Positions 23,051 to 33,700 of a stretch of DNA of 64,000 nucleotides are shown here, piece by piece. The translations under genes and the position numbers were made by a program. Position 1 is the first letter of the stretch; every line of letters begins with the position of its first letter. Origin of the DNA: Parasponia andersonii (Eukaryota > Streptophyta > Magnoliopsida > Rosales > Cannabaceae); NCBI GenBank assembly GCA_002914805.1, contig JXTB01000063.1, positions 1 to 64,000 of the forward strand, given 5' to 3'. The notes beneath the pieces were generated by a model. The model made no database searches. It was given only the letters and a program-made list of their open reading frames with translations, and was not told the DNA's origin.

Positions 23051-24928
23051 CAATTAAGCACTTGGAAGACTCAAAAATAACTTTATAGCCTTTATGACAA
23101 AATTGACTAATACTAAGTAAATTATGCATAAGACTATCAACAAGTAAGATATTTTCAATAATGGGTGAAGATGAGTTACCGATGTTGCCGATACCCATAA
23201 TTTTGCCTTTTGGTATTGTCTCCAAATGTAACATACCCTGTATTTTTCTTCGTAAATGAGGAAAGCAAGGAGAGATCACCTGTCCTGTGTTTAGAATAAA
23301 CCGCTATCCAAGAATCAAAGGTTTTGATTTTGCTTCATCTTTTGTACCTACAAAAAGAATCAAACTTTGACTTTTGGTACTCATACTAATTTGGATCCTT
23401 GAGGGTTAGTCTTAGATGCTTTAGGAACCCATGTTGCCTTTTATCTGAAGTACACACTCCTTTTAATAGAGCAAGAGAAATTAGTGTGACCATCTTGATT
23501 ACAATAATTACAAGTATATTTAATGTCACTAGAGGAGGCTCTCACAAAGTGGTTTTTGAGATATTTTTGTTTGATAAATAGTTTGTATCCTACACCTCTT
23601 TTGTAAAAAGCACATCTTTGTCCACCAAGTATTAAATCAAAATATTCCTTTCCATTTATAAATTTGTGGACAATGTTGGTCAAATCCAAAATTTTTTCAT
23701 TTAAAGATGTATTTTCAATTTTTAACCTTTCACATACCTCACAAGATAAATTTGCTTCTTTCATTTTAGCAAAATCATCAATTTCTTTTTACAAGCTAAG
23801 AATTTTCTTTTTAAGAGCATTATTTTTCATAATGAGTCTTTCATAGTTCTTATGCAAATCATTAAAATCATTTAATAATTCTTTATAAAATAAATCAATT
23901 TTATCACACTTATCATTAGAATCATTAAGAAGATCAATACTAGAGTTAAGAGAATTTACCTCATTTTCAATAGCCATGAAGCATATACTGGCAATTTCCT
24001 CTTGTATTTCTTCGTCGGATCCTTCTTCATCGCTATCATCTCAAGTAGTCTTTATAGCCTTATGTTTCATCTTTTTCCTCAATGGACACTCGTTCTTCAT
24101 GTGTCCGGTCTTTTTGCATTCAAAGTAAGTGATAGGATCATCTCTTGCTTTCTTTTCTCTATAGTTATTACTCTTGTTATTGTTGTTGTTTTACTTCTTT
24201 GAAGAATTTTCTTTCTTGAATTTTAAGTACTTCTTGTACTTCTTGATGAGAAAGGTAATGTCATCAGTCTCACTATCGTCAAGCTCATCATTATCTTCTT
24301 CTTATTGAGTAGATGTTTTGAGAGCGATGGTTTTCTTTTTCTTCTCATTTTCATCTTTTTGATTGTGCTCTTTCATCATGATCTCATGAGTCATGAGTGA
24401 TCCCATGAATTTTTCAAGTGGGAGCTTGGAAAGATCTCTTGCTTCTCTAATAGCCACCACCTTTCCTTGATAAGCTTTAGGTAGACTCCTAAGGATCTTG
24501 TTCACCAATTCGGTTGAATCATAAGTTCTACCAAGAGCATTGAGAGCATTAGTAATAGAAGTGAAGAGAGTAAATATTTGAGCAATTGTTTCATTACTGT
24601 TCATTTTAAACAACTCATATTGATGTACAAACATATTTATTTTCATTTCTTTCAATGAGTTAGTTCCTTGATGTGTAACTTCTAGCATTTTCCACATTTC
24701 AAAAGCATTAAAAGCTTTTTCTACACTATTATAAATACTTCTATCTAAACAAAAAATGAAATAATTTTTAGCTTTAGCATTTTCAGAAATCATGATTTTG
24801 TCTTTTTCATCAAAATCTTCATGTATTTTTGTAACCCAAGTATCACCTTCTCTTTTCTTAAGAATAATAGGACCATTCATAACAATATACCATAAATCAT
24901 AATCCATAAATAAAAGATAATATTCCAT
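23050..24928 (-). pseudogene. Copia gag and protease remnant
   Basis: Gag runs from ATG 24928 (MEYYLLFMDYDLW...). The open 208 codons to 24302 contain the Copia gag domain (KAFNAFEMWKMLEVTHQGT, LPKAYQGKV). Downstream is a zinc-knuckle segment, TYFECKKTGHMKNEC at about 24145-24101, in which the first Cys of CxxC is Tyr. Coiled-coil segments follow (23977-23789, 23764-23441). The protease end has an LDSG relic near 23315, a frameshift, and GKIMGIGNIG at 23200. Multiple stops are present. Confidence 0.8.
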
Positions 24929-25080
24929 TTTACTTTTTCAATAGTTAAAATCGGTTTCATTGAAGAATGGAGGTTTAGTAACAGAAAACCCCTTATTTTG
25001 AGAATTCATTGGATAAGCTTTCTCAAGACGGTTAAGTCAATAATTTTGAAAAAATTTGAGCACCAAACTCCGATACTAAT

Positions 25081-25833
25081 TGTTATTCTAAGAATAGCTA
25101 ACCTAAGAAGAGGATGAATTGGGTTTTAAAGACTTTTACAAACTTTTCGAATGAATCAACTAGAATATGCAAATAATAAATAAAACAAGTAAAAATAGCA
25201 AGTAAGCATATACAATTTCAAAGTACATAAATTAAAAAGATAGAGATAGAGAGATTACAAACATTATTTTTACGAAGTTTGACAAACACGACGGTTTGCC
25301 TACGTTCCCAACCCTCGGTAACTTGCTTTGAACTTTCCACTATCGGATCAAAGTTGTGGGCTTGATGACTCATATACAAATAACTGATTTATCCTTAGGC
25401 ACACTCACGCTTTTATAATTGCTTTGACTTCGGCTCTATTACGCCTAACTTCTGATTGTTTTAAAAATCATAAAATATATTTTAAAAGTATACATTAAAT
25501 TTTTCAAATCAAATAAACATTTTGAAAATAGTTTAAGAACTTTGGTTTGAAAAATCATTTTGTCAAAAATTTGAGTCCATAAGCGATCATAAGATGTGCA
25601 TATATAAATTCTCATATAAAACTAAATACTTTTACCCATTTTTCTAACTAAGTCTTGTATCATTGATCTTGATGGTCTTCATACTATAAGCTCTTTTTTC
25701 TATATTCCATTTTGAATATCTATTGCGATTTGCCCATTAATTTTGCTATATATTTAAGTATATTATTAGTCTTTAATCATATGTTTGTTAATGTAAAAAC
25801 ATGAGTATAAGATTGAAACCTAAAATGTCAACA
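25081..25833 (-). repeat. 5' LTR of the 19.2-25.8 kb Copia, internally deleted
   Basis: It begins TGTTATTCTAAGAATAGC on the plus strand and ends GTCAACA. Compared with the 3' LTR it lacks ~600 bp around 25450. Immediately outside it the sequence reads ATCTCCCTATTTTTGATCA, a polypurine-tract relic that normally belongs inside an element. Confidence 0.8.
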
Positions 25834-25904
25834 ATCTCCCTATTTTTGATCAACTTTGGTATTTAATACTTTTGATCATTAGAACCTGATATACAATCTT
25901 TTGA

Positions 25905-26395
25905 TCAACTTTTTGCAAGTATTATTGTTTTGAATGAAAGAAAAGGTTTTTTGTGGTTTCAATATAATATTCAAAAGTATTACATAATGGAAATTTAACA
26001 AATACACATGACAAAATGAGAATATTTTTTTCTATTTTTATTAAGAAAAATGATACAATATTAATATGAAAGTGAAGGCATGAAGCCTTATATAAAATAT
26101 AACATCTTATCAACCTAATATCCCATTATACCTTATTTTTGATAATTGCAGCCCAGTACATATTATCCCTGACAAAATATTCTTATCTATATATAATATA
26201 TTATTTAACTATGAGCTGGATAAACTAGTTGTGAAATCCCATTAAATCTAACACTCCCCATTAAGTTACTAAAAAGATATTTTCCATTCCCATCTTACTA
26301 ACTATGAACTGGAACGTCGTTCTACTTAGTCCCTTTGTTAGCACATTAGCCAACAATGTTTTAGGCTTCTGATGATGAAATGAGGGTCACGCTAG
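25905..26395 (-). mobile_element. 3' end of another Copia element (RNase H tail plus LTR)
   Basis: The minus strand at about 26370-26280 reads LLANVLTKGLSR, then TTFQFIVSKMGMENIF. This is the Copia RNase H C-terminus (pattern LADVLTKxL...KLGMxNI). It is followed by a stop, the tract AATGGGGAG and an LTR-like sequence starting TGTTAGATTTAATGG at 26253 with a TATATAAGGCTTCATGCC promoter block near 26095. Upstream domains are absent. The outer LTR end (~25905) is approximate. Confidence 0.65.
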
Positions 26396-27010
26396 TGTCG
26401 GTCCTCTCTTATATGGACTTTAACAGCAATTCCATTAGAACCAACATTAAAGGCTTCCTAAATGCTTTCTCGGCAATTTCCAATCGCTGAGAAAAGCTAG
26501 TCAGCCTATTTAACGGCAGTCATCTTTAAACAATCGCTAAAATTCGGCTGTTAAAAACATATTTTTTTTTACTGAATATATCAACTTTCTATCTTATTTA
26601 TAAAAATAATATTTTTCTAAACTTGGCCCAAGGTCCATTAGTAGTTATACTAGCCTAGTACTATATGACTTACAAAAATAACATTTTGTTTTCTTTCGAA
26701 AATTCTTAGAATTTGGGTCTCAATTCCACACACTTCAATTATTCCTTCTTATAGCTTAATTCACCTAACCCCCACATAAAGTTTCACAGTCATAACTTAT
26801 ACTCTCCAAAAATAATTTCGTAAACATCATAATTTATATTTCTAACATATTCATACCAAGCCTACTTCAGAAACTTACAATAATACCAATTTATCCAAAA
26901 GTAATTATAATAATGACACGATTAATTTGGAAAATTGCCAACAATTGGAATATCCCTTACCGAAGCCGTTTGTCCTCGTAAAACCATCGGATGCCAGGCT
27001 ATGATAGTTT
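26396..27010. other. Non-coding stretch with possible CACTA subterminal fragment
   Basis: Around 26470-26560 there are short inverted words (TCTCGGCAATT / AATCGCTGAGA and TTTAACGGC / CGGCTGTTAAA) like the subterminal repeats of CACTA elements. The rest is AT-rich without a recognised feature. Confidence 0.35.
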
Positions 27011-27046
27011 TTGATTAGAGGAGGGGTAACAATGGAGGTCGACCAT

Positions 27047-27223
27047 GAGCAAAGAAGAAAAAAAGCAGAAGAAGAAAAGAAAGAAAAATGGTGGGGAATA
27101 TCAGGTGAGAGAGAAAGAGGAAAGAAAGAAATAGAAAAGAAAAAGAGAAAGAAGACAAAAAAAAAAAGAAAAAAAGAAAATGAGTTGTTCGGAGAAAAAG
27201 AAAAAGAAAAAGAAAGAAAGTGA
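27047..27223 (+). repeat. Long purine-rich tract upstream of the DnaJ-like gene
   Basis: Over about 175 bases the plus strand is almost entirely A and G, built of GAAAAA and AAGAAG units. It ends ~250 bases before the DnaJ-like start codon. The open frames on both strands (27011-27223, 27015-27255) are low-complexity artefacts. Confidence 0.9.
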
Positions 27224-27256
27224 AATGTTTCAATAAAACAAATTGTGGGTCTCACT

Positions 27257-27268
27257 GTTTATATAAAA
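27257..27268 (+). promoter_or_regulatory. Possible TATA box of the DnaJ-like gene
   Basis: TTTATATAAAAATA lies ~210 bases before the ATG at 27471. The surroundings are AT-rich, so this may be chance. Confidence 0.3.
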
Positions 27269-27470
27269 ATATTATATTATATTTAATTAATTTTTCTAAG
27301 GTGAAAATTACTAAAATACTAGTATTTTAAAATTTGAGTTTTTACCTTATGAATATAATTGAATTTTAAGAAATATCCCTTCCTAACAAAGCGCTTGTTC
27401 GTGATTTTGGATCTCTACTCCCTGCGCTCTTTCTGTTCCGCACATCTTATCTTCTTCCCTTGATCTAAAC

Positions 27471-29434
27471 ATGGCGGATCCTTCACGTTCGCCGACGCCG
27501 GATTTCTACAGCATTTTGGGAATAAGTACAACTAGCTCATCCATTAAAGAAATCTGCAAGGCGTACAAATCCCTTGTCACCAAATTGAATCCTGATAAGA
27601 ATACTAATCCTTCAAACCAAAAACAAGGAGAAGACAAATTCACCACCGCCAGTGAATCCCACGACAAGGTGCGTACGTAATAAGAAATAATCTGCATGCA
27701 TGCCAACAAAATGTTTCATGCAAACTGCGTACCCAGAAATTACCTATCGAATAGGGTAACAATCAGATCCAGCTAATTTCATCGCCATAATTAATTTCAA
27801 AGACAATGATCATTGCATATGCCCCACATTAAATACATAATTTTCGTTTCAAAACAAAAATATTTTGAACCGAACCGTGACAGCCCCACATTTCAATATC
27901 ATTGTTTTCAAATCGTGAACCAATTAATGGAGCCTAACTTTTTTCGACAGTTTTGAATTTTAATTTTTAGTTTTTTTTTTTTTCCTCTCTATTTTTCATA
28001 TTCCTCTTATAATTATTTAAGATTGTTTTATTCTGTTTTTTCAGAGTATCAATGGAAAAAGTTTTGAGGATCATGAACCTCTAACCATAAGTGAACCTAC
28101 CACGGTTGGTTTTGATAATGGGAAGAGCATGGAGGATGGTTACTATTATTCAATTTTGTCGAGGAATAAGAGTAGTAGAAGAAGTAAGACGCCAACTCCA
28201 AGAACATCCTTGTCAAGAAGTGTAAGCAGAAGGAGCAAAACTCCGAACTTGTCAAGGAACACGAGCCAAAGGAGTAGCTCGGAGGACTTGGATTATCAAT
28301 TCTCCAATATTTTATCAAGAAGTGGGAGCAGAAGGAGCACCTCCGAAACCCACATCAACATGGCGGCTGGGACCGGCCTATCTAGAAACACGAGTAGGCG
28401 GAGCACCACGCCAATTGTCTTCTCCCAATCGACGGCTTGGAAGAAACCTCCGCCCGTTGAGAAGAAGCTCGAGTGCACGCTCGAGGAGTTACTCGAAGGC
28501 TGCCTGAAAAAGATCAAGATTACAAGAAACGTCATTGCGGAAACTGGGTTTGTTACTCTTCTCTATTCGCTTTTTAACCACTTTAAGTTTGTTTTCTCTA
28601 GCTGAGGAATATCTTTGTTGTTTAGTATGGGGGACTCTTATTGGTTTCATGATTTCAATAATTAGGTAGTGAAACATGTTATTATCATTCAATTTACGAC
28701 CAAAATATTAATGAAAGATAGGAACATGAAATCAATTATGTAGATGCTCAAAAGCTTGAGATATGCTTAATATGTTTATTAGGAAAGAAATTCAAAATAC
28801 ACATCTGGAAACTTAAATATTGCTAGTTATAGAGAGAAGCGTCAATTGAAATTAACTAAATATTTTTTATTTTTTTCAAATAATGGTTTGATGAATTGTT
28901 TTATGTTGTAGTATCAATAGCTAGCATTATTTCAAGACGACTACCAATTATCAAGTTTTGTTGATAATTTGTGGCGAAATTTACAGGATAATCGTCCAAG
29001 AAGAGGAGACATTATGGATAAATGTGAAGCCCGGATGGAAAAAAGGAACAAAGATCACATTTGAAGGTAAGGGAGATGAGAAACCAGGCTTCCTCCCGGC
29101 CGATATAATCTTGTCGATAGGGGAAAGAAGGCACCCTTTGTATGAAAGAGAAGGTGAATATGACTTGGAATTGGTCGTTGAGATCCCTCTTGTGAATGCA
29201 CTAACAGGTTGTTCAATCCCAATCCCCCTACTGGGAGGAGACACGATGACTCTGTCGTTTGATGATATCATACACCCTGGCTATGAAAAGGTTATTAGAG
29301 GACAAGGCATGCCAAACCCTAAACAACATGCCAGGAGAGGCGACCTCCGGATTAAATTTCTTGTCGAGTTTCCAACTGAACTCAGCGATGAACAGCGAGC
29401 AGAAGCTGTTGGTTTTCTGCAAGATTGTTATTGA
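27471..29434 (+). CDS. DnaJ/HSP40 family protein (DNAJB, type II-like) with degenerate J-domain and RS-rich linker
   Basis: Exons are 27471-27668, 28045-28547 and 28987-29434, with GT-AG introns of 376 and 439 bp. Phases agree (0, 2), giving 382 codons. Residues 1-66 hold a partial J-domain, DFYSILGISTTSS...KAYKSLV, in which the HPD motif that activates Hsp70 reads NPD and the helix III end is weak. Residues about 105-195 carry repeated SRxxSRRSKTP/SRRST units, an Arg/Ser-rich linker. From residue ~209 comes CTLEELLEGCLKKIKI, typical of DNAJB1/Sis1-type client-binding domains, then GWKKGTKITFEGKGDE and the second C-terminal domain ending LQDCY. The C-terminal part looks intact; the missing His suggests it cannot stimulate Hsp70 in the usual way. 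No stop interrupts the model. It is likely an expressed nuclear gene for a cytosolic or nuclear protein (inference). Confidence 0.88.
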
Positions 29435-29705
29435 TAATCCCATTTGATCTTAGTGTTGTTTCTTTCTGGTTTGGTTGTGTATGTAAAACATATATAGGTA
29501 CAGTAGAAAAGAAAGAATTTTCATTTTTGGAGGTTTCTATAGTTATACCCACTTATAATATACGTTGTTTAAGTATAGATCATATCGGAATATCATAATC
29601 AAACAATATACAAATTGACACAAGTTGAACAAAAATTCTATAGTTAGTTACATACCTAATTCTTAAGAGTATATAATGTTAATCTTCATATCATATAATC
29701 ATAAA

Positions 29706-29742
<37 letters not shown>

Positions 29743-30722
29743 TGATAGACGTCAATAAGAATATGACATCTAAAAAAGATTCATTATTTACTTACAGGAT
29801 ACATTTTTCGAAACTGTTACTTAATATCTCTATTCTTGAATTGTAATCTGATCATGTAGACAGTTTGTATGTGCAGTCCGATGGTTATTCATCTATCAAC
29901 AATGTGATTTAGATGATGTGCTCGTATCGGTAAGTGAAAAACTGCGCATAAGAAGAGTTAAGAAGGTGTTTGTGTGATCTTATGTGGTGTTGACGAATTT
30001 GACCTCAATTTGTTCCGAAAAACTGCTATAAAGTAGGTATCGCAAATGACTTCCCCTATGAAACTAAAATTATATACAAGAGATTTGATTTAGACACTTA
30101 ACCTCAATTAGCACCACCTGAACCGAGTGACAATAGAAATTATCATTACTTAGGTCAAGTTGATTATCGTGGAGACTTGGACCAGTAATCATAACAAGTG
30201 AAGCAAGAGCATTGGCACCTTTTTAAATTAAAAACATAGATATCGACCACAATTCTTCGAATGAAATTTTTATTTAAAGTTAAAGCAACTCATGATATGT
30301 TCACCTTTACAAATGGAATGCATAATATTGAAAAGTAAAACGGTAAAACCCCTCACAAATTTCAATTTAGGATACGAATTTAACATATTTTAGCGAGAAT
30401 AAGTTTGCTTTCAGATATTTCATTTCATATTAGCTGAATCTAGACTGAAAACCAAATAACCAAATAAGGATAATCCCAAGCCAAACACCTTTGTCTGATA
30501 GCTAACTAGCCAACCAAATATTTTAGGAGTTAATCTATACCATCTGCATAAAAAAACTATACATGTCTCATTCAAACTAAAGATCTGATTAGTATTTCGC
30601 ACTTATATTTTGAACTCGTTACAGTGACCTCAAACACTCAAATGTATTCACATCAGTAAAGAACTAAGCAGATAAATAAGTTTGGGGTTATGTCTATAAC
30701 ATAGATTATTCTAAAATAAGGT
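29435..30722. other. Intergenic stretch between the DnaJ-like and YgfZ-like genes
   Basis: It contains the 3' flanks of two convergent genes and a (TA)n microsatellite at about 29708-29739. No further gene was recognised; the 60-codon open frame at 30420-30602 has no known domain. Confidence 0.6.
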
Positions 30723-33700
30723 TCAAGAACTTGAGCTGCTCGATAATGGTTGTTGCCTAGCAAGATAAGGAACCTCTACCAATGTCCCAGTAACAGTCTC
30801 TCCTACAATTACAGTGTTTCCTTTTGAAGCAGCTCGTTTCTTAATGTAGCCTAGGCCAACATACTGAGATCCATTTCCACTAGGTACACAACTTGTCAGC
30901 TTACCCACCTGCACAAATACTATTTATTGTAATACCACCAGAAAATAACTGTCTTTTTGTTAATCATTCTGTCATTTAAATTAGTTTCTAAATGAAAAAA
31001 TGGAATTCTGCTAAAAAACTTAGAATGAACGATTAGGAGCATGAAAATAAACAATCTTTTATACTTTCTATAACCGAACAATTGCGGTTCCAGAAGATAT
31101 TGACAACCCAAAAAAATTGCTTACCTTTTTCCCATCAACTATAACAGGGCTGCCAGGCTCTGCCGCTGACGAAAGAGAAATTCCCCATAGTCTCTGCTTG
31201 ATGCCATCGTACGTTATAAGTCTAGATATAGTCTCTTGTCCCTTGTAACACCCTGTAAAGTTTAGGATTAGAGATGGGATGCTGCTAGACATATCCATAT
31301 ATACACATATATTCATATACATATATGTATTATCAGAGATATTATATAGCAAGAACATAGCCACCTTTGTTAAGAGAGATTGAATTCCACAGACCAGCCT
31401 CCAGGACATTAAATTCATTAGTGAGCTCTCTGTGAGGAGCAGGCCTTCCTGAAAAGATTAAGCTAGGCTGGTGGTTAGTGAAATCACAGAGCAGGAAACT
31501 TTCCAAAGCAAAAAATATGAACAGTAACCAAGTATTTCTATAAAGTTCTTTCTATATTAATATTTCTGAGTGGTTCTCTGATTTCCCACTTATGCTTTAC
31601 TCGGGTTCTGGAATGGAAAAGGTCCATTCCATAGATAAAGCAGCCCGACTCAAAATTGGAGTCAAATGCTTCGACTCAGTTTGGCAAGATGCAGTCCATG
31701 ACCACAGGACGCAGTGCTCTCAGACATTATATTCTCTCCATAGTTTGTAATTGTATCATAAAGAAGCCTGACTTAAAATTGGAAGATTAATACTTGCACT
31801 GCTTGAGGATCAAGCTAACCACAGGATGACGCTCTCACAAAGATACAGACTGCTAGATTTTGAAGAGATACAACTACATGTGCATCATCACTTCCACTTT
31901 CAAATTTTGTTTTTTCGATAAGAAACAAAAATTTATTAAATTAACTTGAAAAGAAAGTACATCTATGAGATCAGATATCCCAAATATAAAACAAGTTCAG
32001 ACAATTAAACAAGAACATCCGAATCTCTAACCAATTCAGAAACATCAAAAGAATTTCACCATCACTCTTAAGCCACAAAGCTACCCAAAATTTAATCCTA
32101 TCTAACAGTTCTCGTTCTAAAGACACAACATCCTCAAAAATCCTTCTCTCTCGCCCCATGTAGCCCATAAAATTGCCATCATCGCCAAAGTCCAGATCTT
32201 CTTTTTCTTTTTGCAACAAAAGAAAGTCTGGCTGTTGAATCAACATTTCTGCACAACCTCGTGGGAACACCCATCCCAGTTTAAACTCCTTTAACAGCTT
32301 ACCCCACAGCATGGAAGCGAAACCATAGTGACTGAACACATTTTCCTGGTTTTGTCTAACCATCACACATCATGTTGGGGATAGACTTTGGTAAGGTCTT
32401 CTTCTTTGTAACATATCACTTGTGTTCAATTTTCCAAGCACCAGCAGCCATATAAACATCCTTATTTTTTGAGGGACAGCAGTTTTCCATATTAACTTAG
32501 AAAACTAAAAGAATAATTCTATGTAAACGAAAACTAAAAGAATAACTTCTATGTAAACTGTCAAAGAATAATTTTTTGAGGGACAGCAATTCCATTTTAA
32601 ATTAATTTCTATGTAAATGAAAACTAATAGAATAATTCTTCTCCTCCAGTACAACTGTTAGGGAATCATAAACAATAAATAGTCGACAAAAGGAAACTGA
32701 TGTAACAAAATATAAGTAAACATACAAATTTGTACATGGATGTAGTGAGCAGGCAGCAGATAAAAAAAGGTAATCAAGTAAGGCAATAGCTAAATAACTA
32801 TCATATTTTAGCAAAAATGGAAAGTCACTATCTACCACCTTGAAGAACTCAAGTAAGGCAATAGCTAAATAACTATCATATTTTAGCAAAAATGGAAAGT
32901 CACTATCTACCACCTTGAAGAACTCGCAGTTTTTCCCAAGCATTAGAGCCCATAGGGATAGCACCTTGGGAAAGAATAGTCTCCCAGACCGTCTTAGCAG
33001 CTGCTGGTGACATCAACAGTGAAAATCCTTCTTCAGAAATGATATTCCCAACCCCCACAGTAATGGGCATCCCATTAACCTGTAAAGTAAAAAGACATCT
33101 AAATCGTTAACGTTACAGTTCGAGTCGCAAAAGTATATCAATAATATTAAATTGCCCAATGCAAGTCTCTTGAAATCCTAGCAACTTACACCAAAATGTC
33201 GGTGTGTTCCATATGGTTTTCCAGCAAGATCGCCAAGATTCAATTCTTCCATTAGCTGTTTCAATCCACAATCAAAATCATCAAAATATGGAAGTCATAA
33301 TGGTTGAATACTGGAATACTGTCTAATATATGAAAACCCACGACAGCCACTTACTTGGTTGCTTTTAGGTCCCACCAACACAAAGAAGCAAGTTTGCTTC
33401 GTGATTTCTTGGATCTCTACCTTATCAGCAAAAAATATGTATCTGCAAAACATATATACATATGCATAAGATTAAAAAGTGTCGTTTTTGAGGGAGAAAA
33501 TTTGTTTTTTCGTATTATGAATTCAGGAGATAGCCTGAATATAAATAGGGTACAATCAAACCAAATAACCAGCAACCAGAAAAGAAAAGAATCAAAATAA
33601 TATCCCTAATTTTTAGGATTAGAAAGATAAAACCTAATCTACCAAATCATAAAAATAAAAAATGAATAAAGACTAGAATTGGATTGAGAGAAGACTCAAT

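Larger units (their letters stand above)
19247..25833 (-). mobile_element. Ty1/Copia (SIRE-like) retrotransposon with internal pol deletion
   Basis: The LTRs are at 19247-20595 (3') and 25081-25833 (5', with ~600 bp missing). The minus-strand order is: primer-binding-site relic after the 5' LTR (TAGTATCGGAGTTTGG), gag (24928 to about 23800), protease remnant (about 23330-23050), then after a deletion the RNase H end (about 23040-22465), then an extra ORF (22019-20660) and a polypurine tract (AAAAAGAGGGAGAT) at the 3' LTR. Integrase and most of the reverse transcriptase are gone. RNase H motifs (KHIDIRHHFLCDH) and the extra downstream ORF fit the SIRE lineage. No target duplication is visible. 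Confidence 0.85.

Noticed and set aside
26470-26560. Short inverted words suggesting an RNA hairpin gene
   Set aside because: They fit CACTA subterminal repeats better; no precursor-like long stem was seen.
27011-27255. Open frames on both strands (Lys/Glu-rich and Phe/Ser-rich)
   Set aside because: Both come from the purine-rich tract; they are low complexity with no start context.
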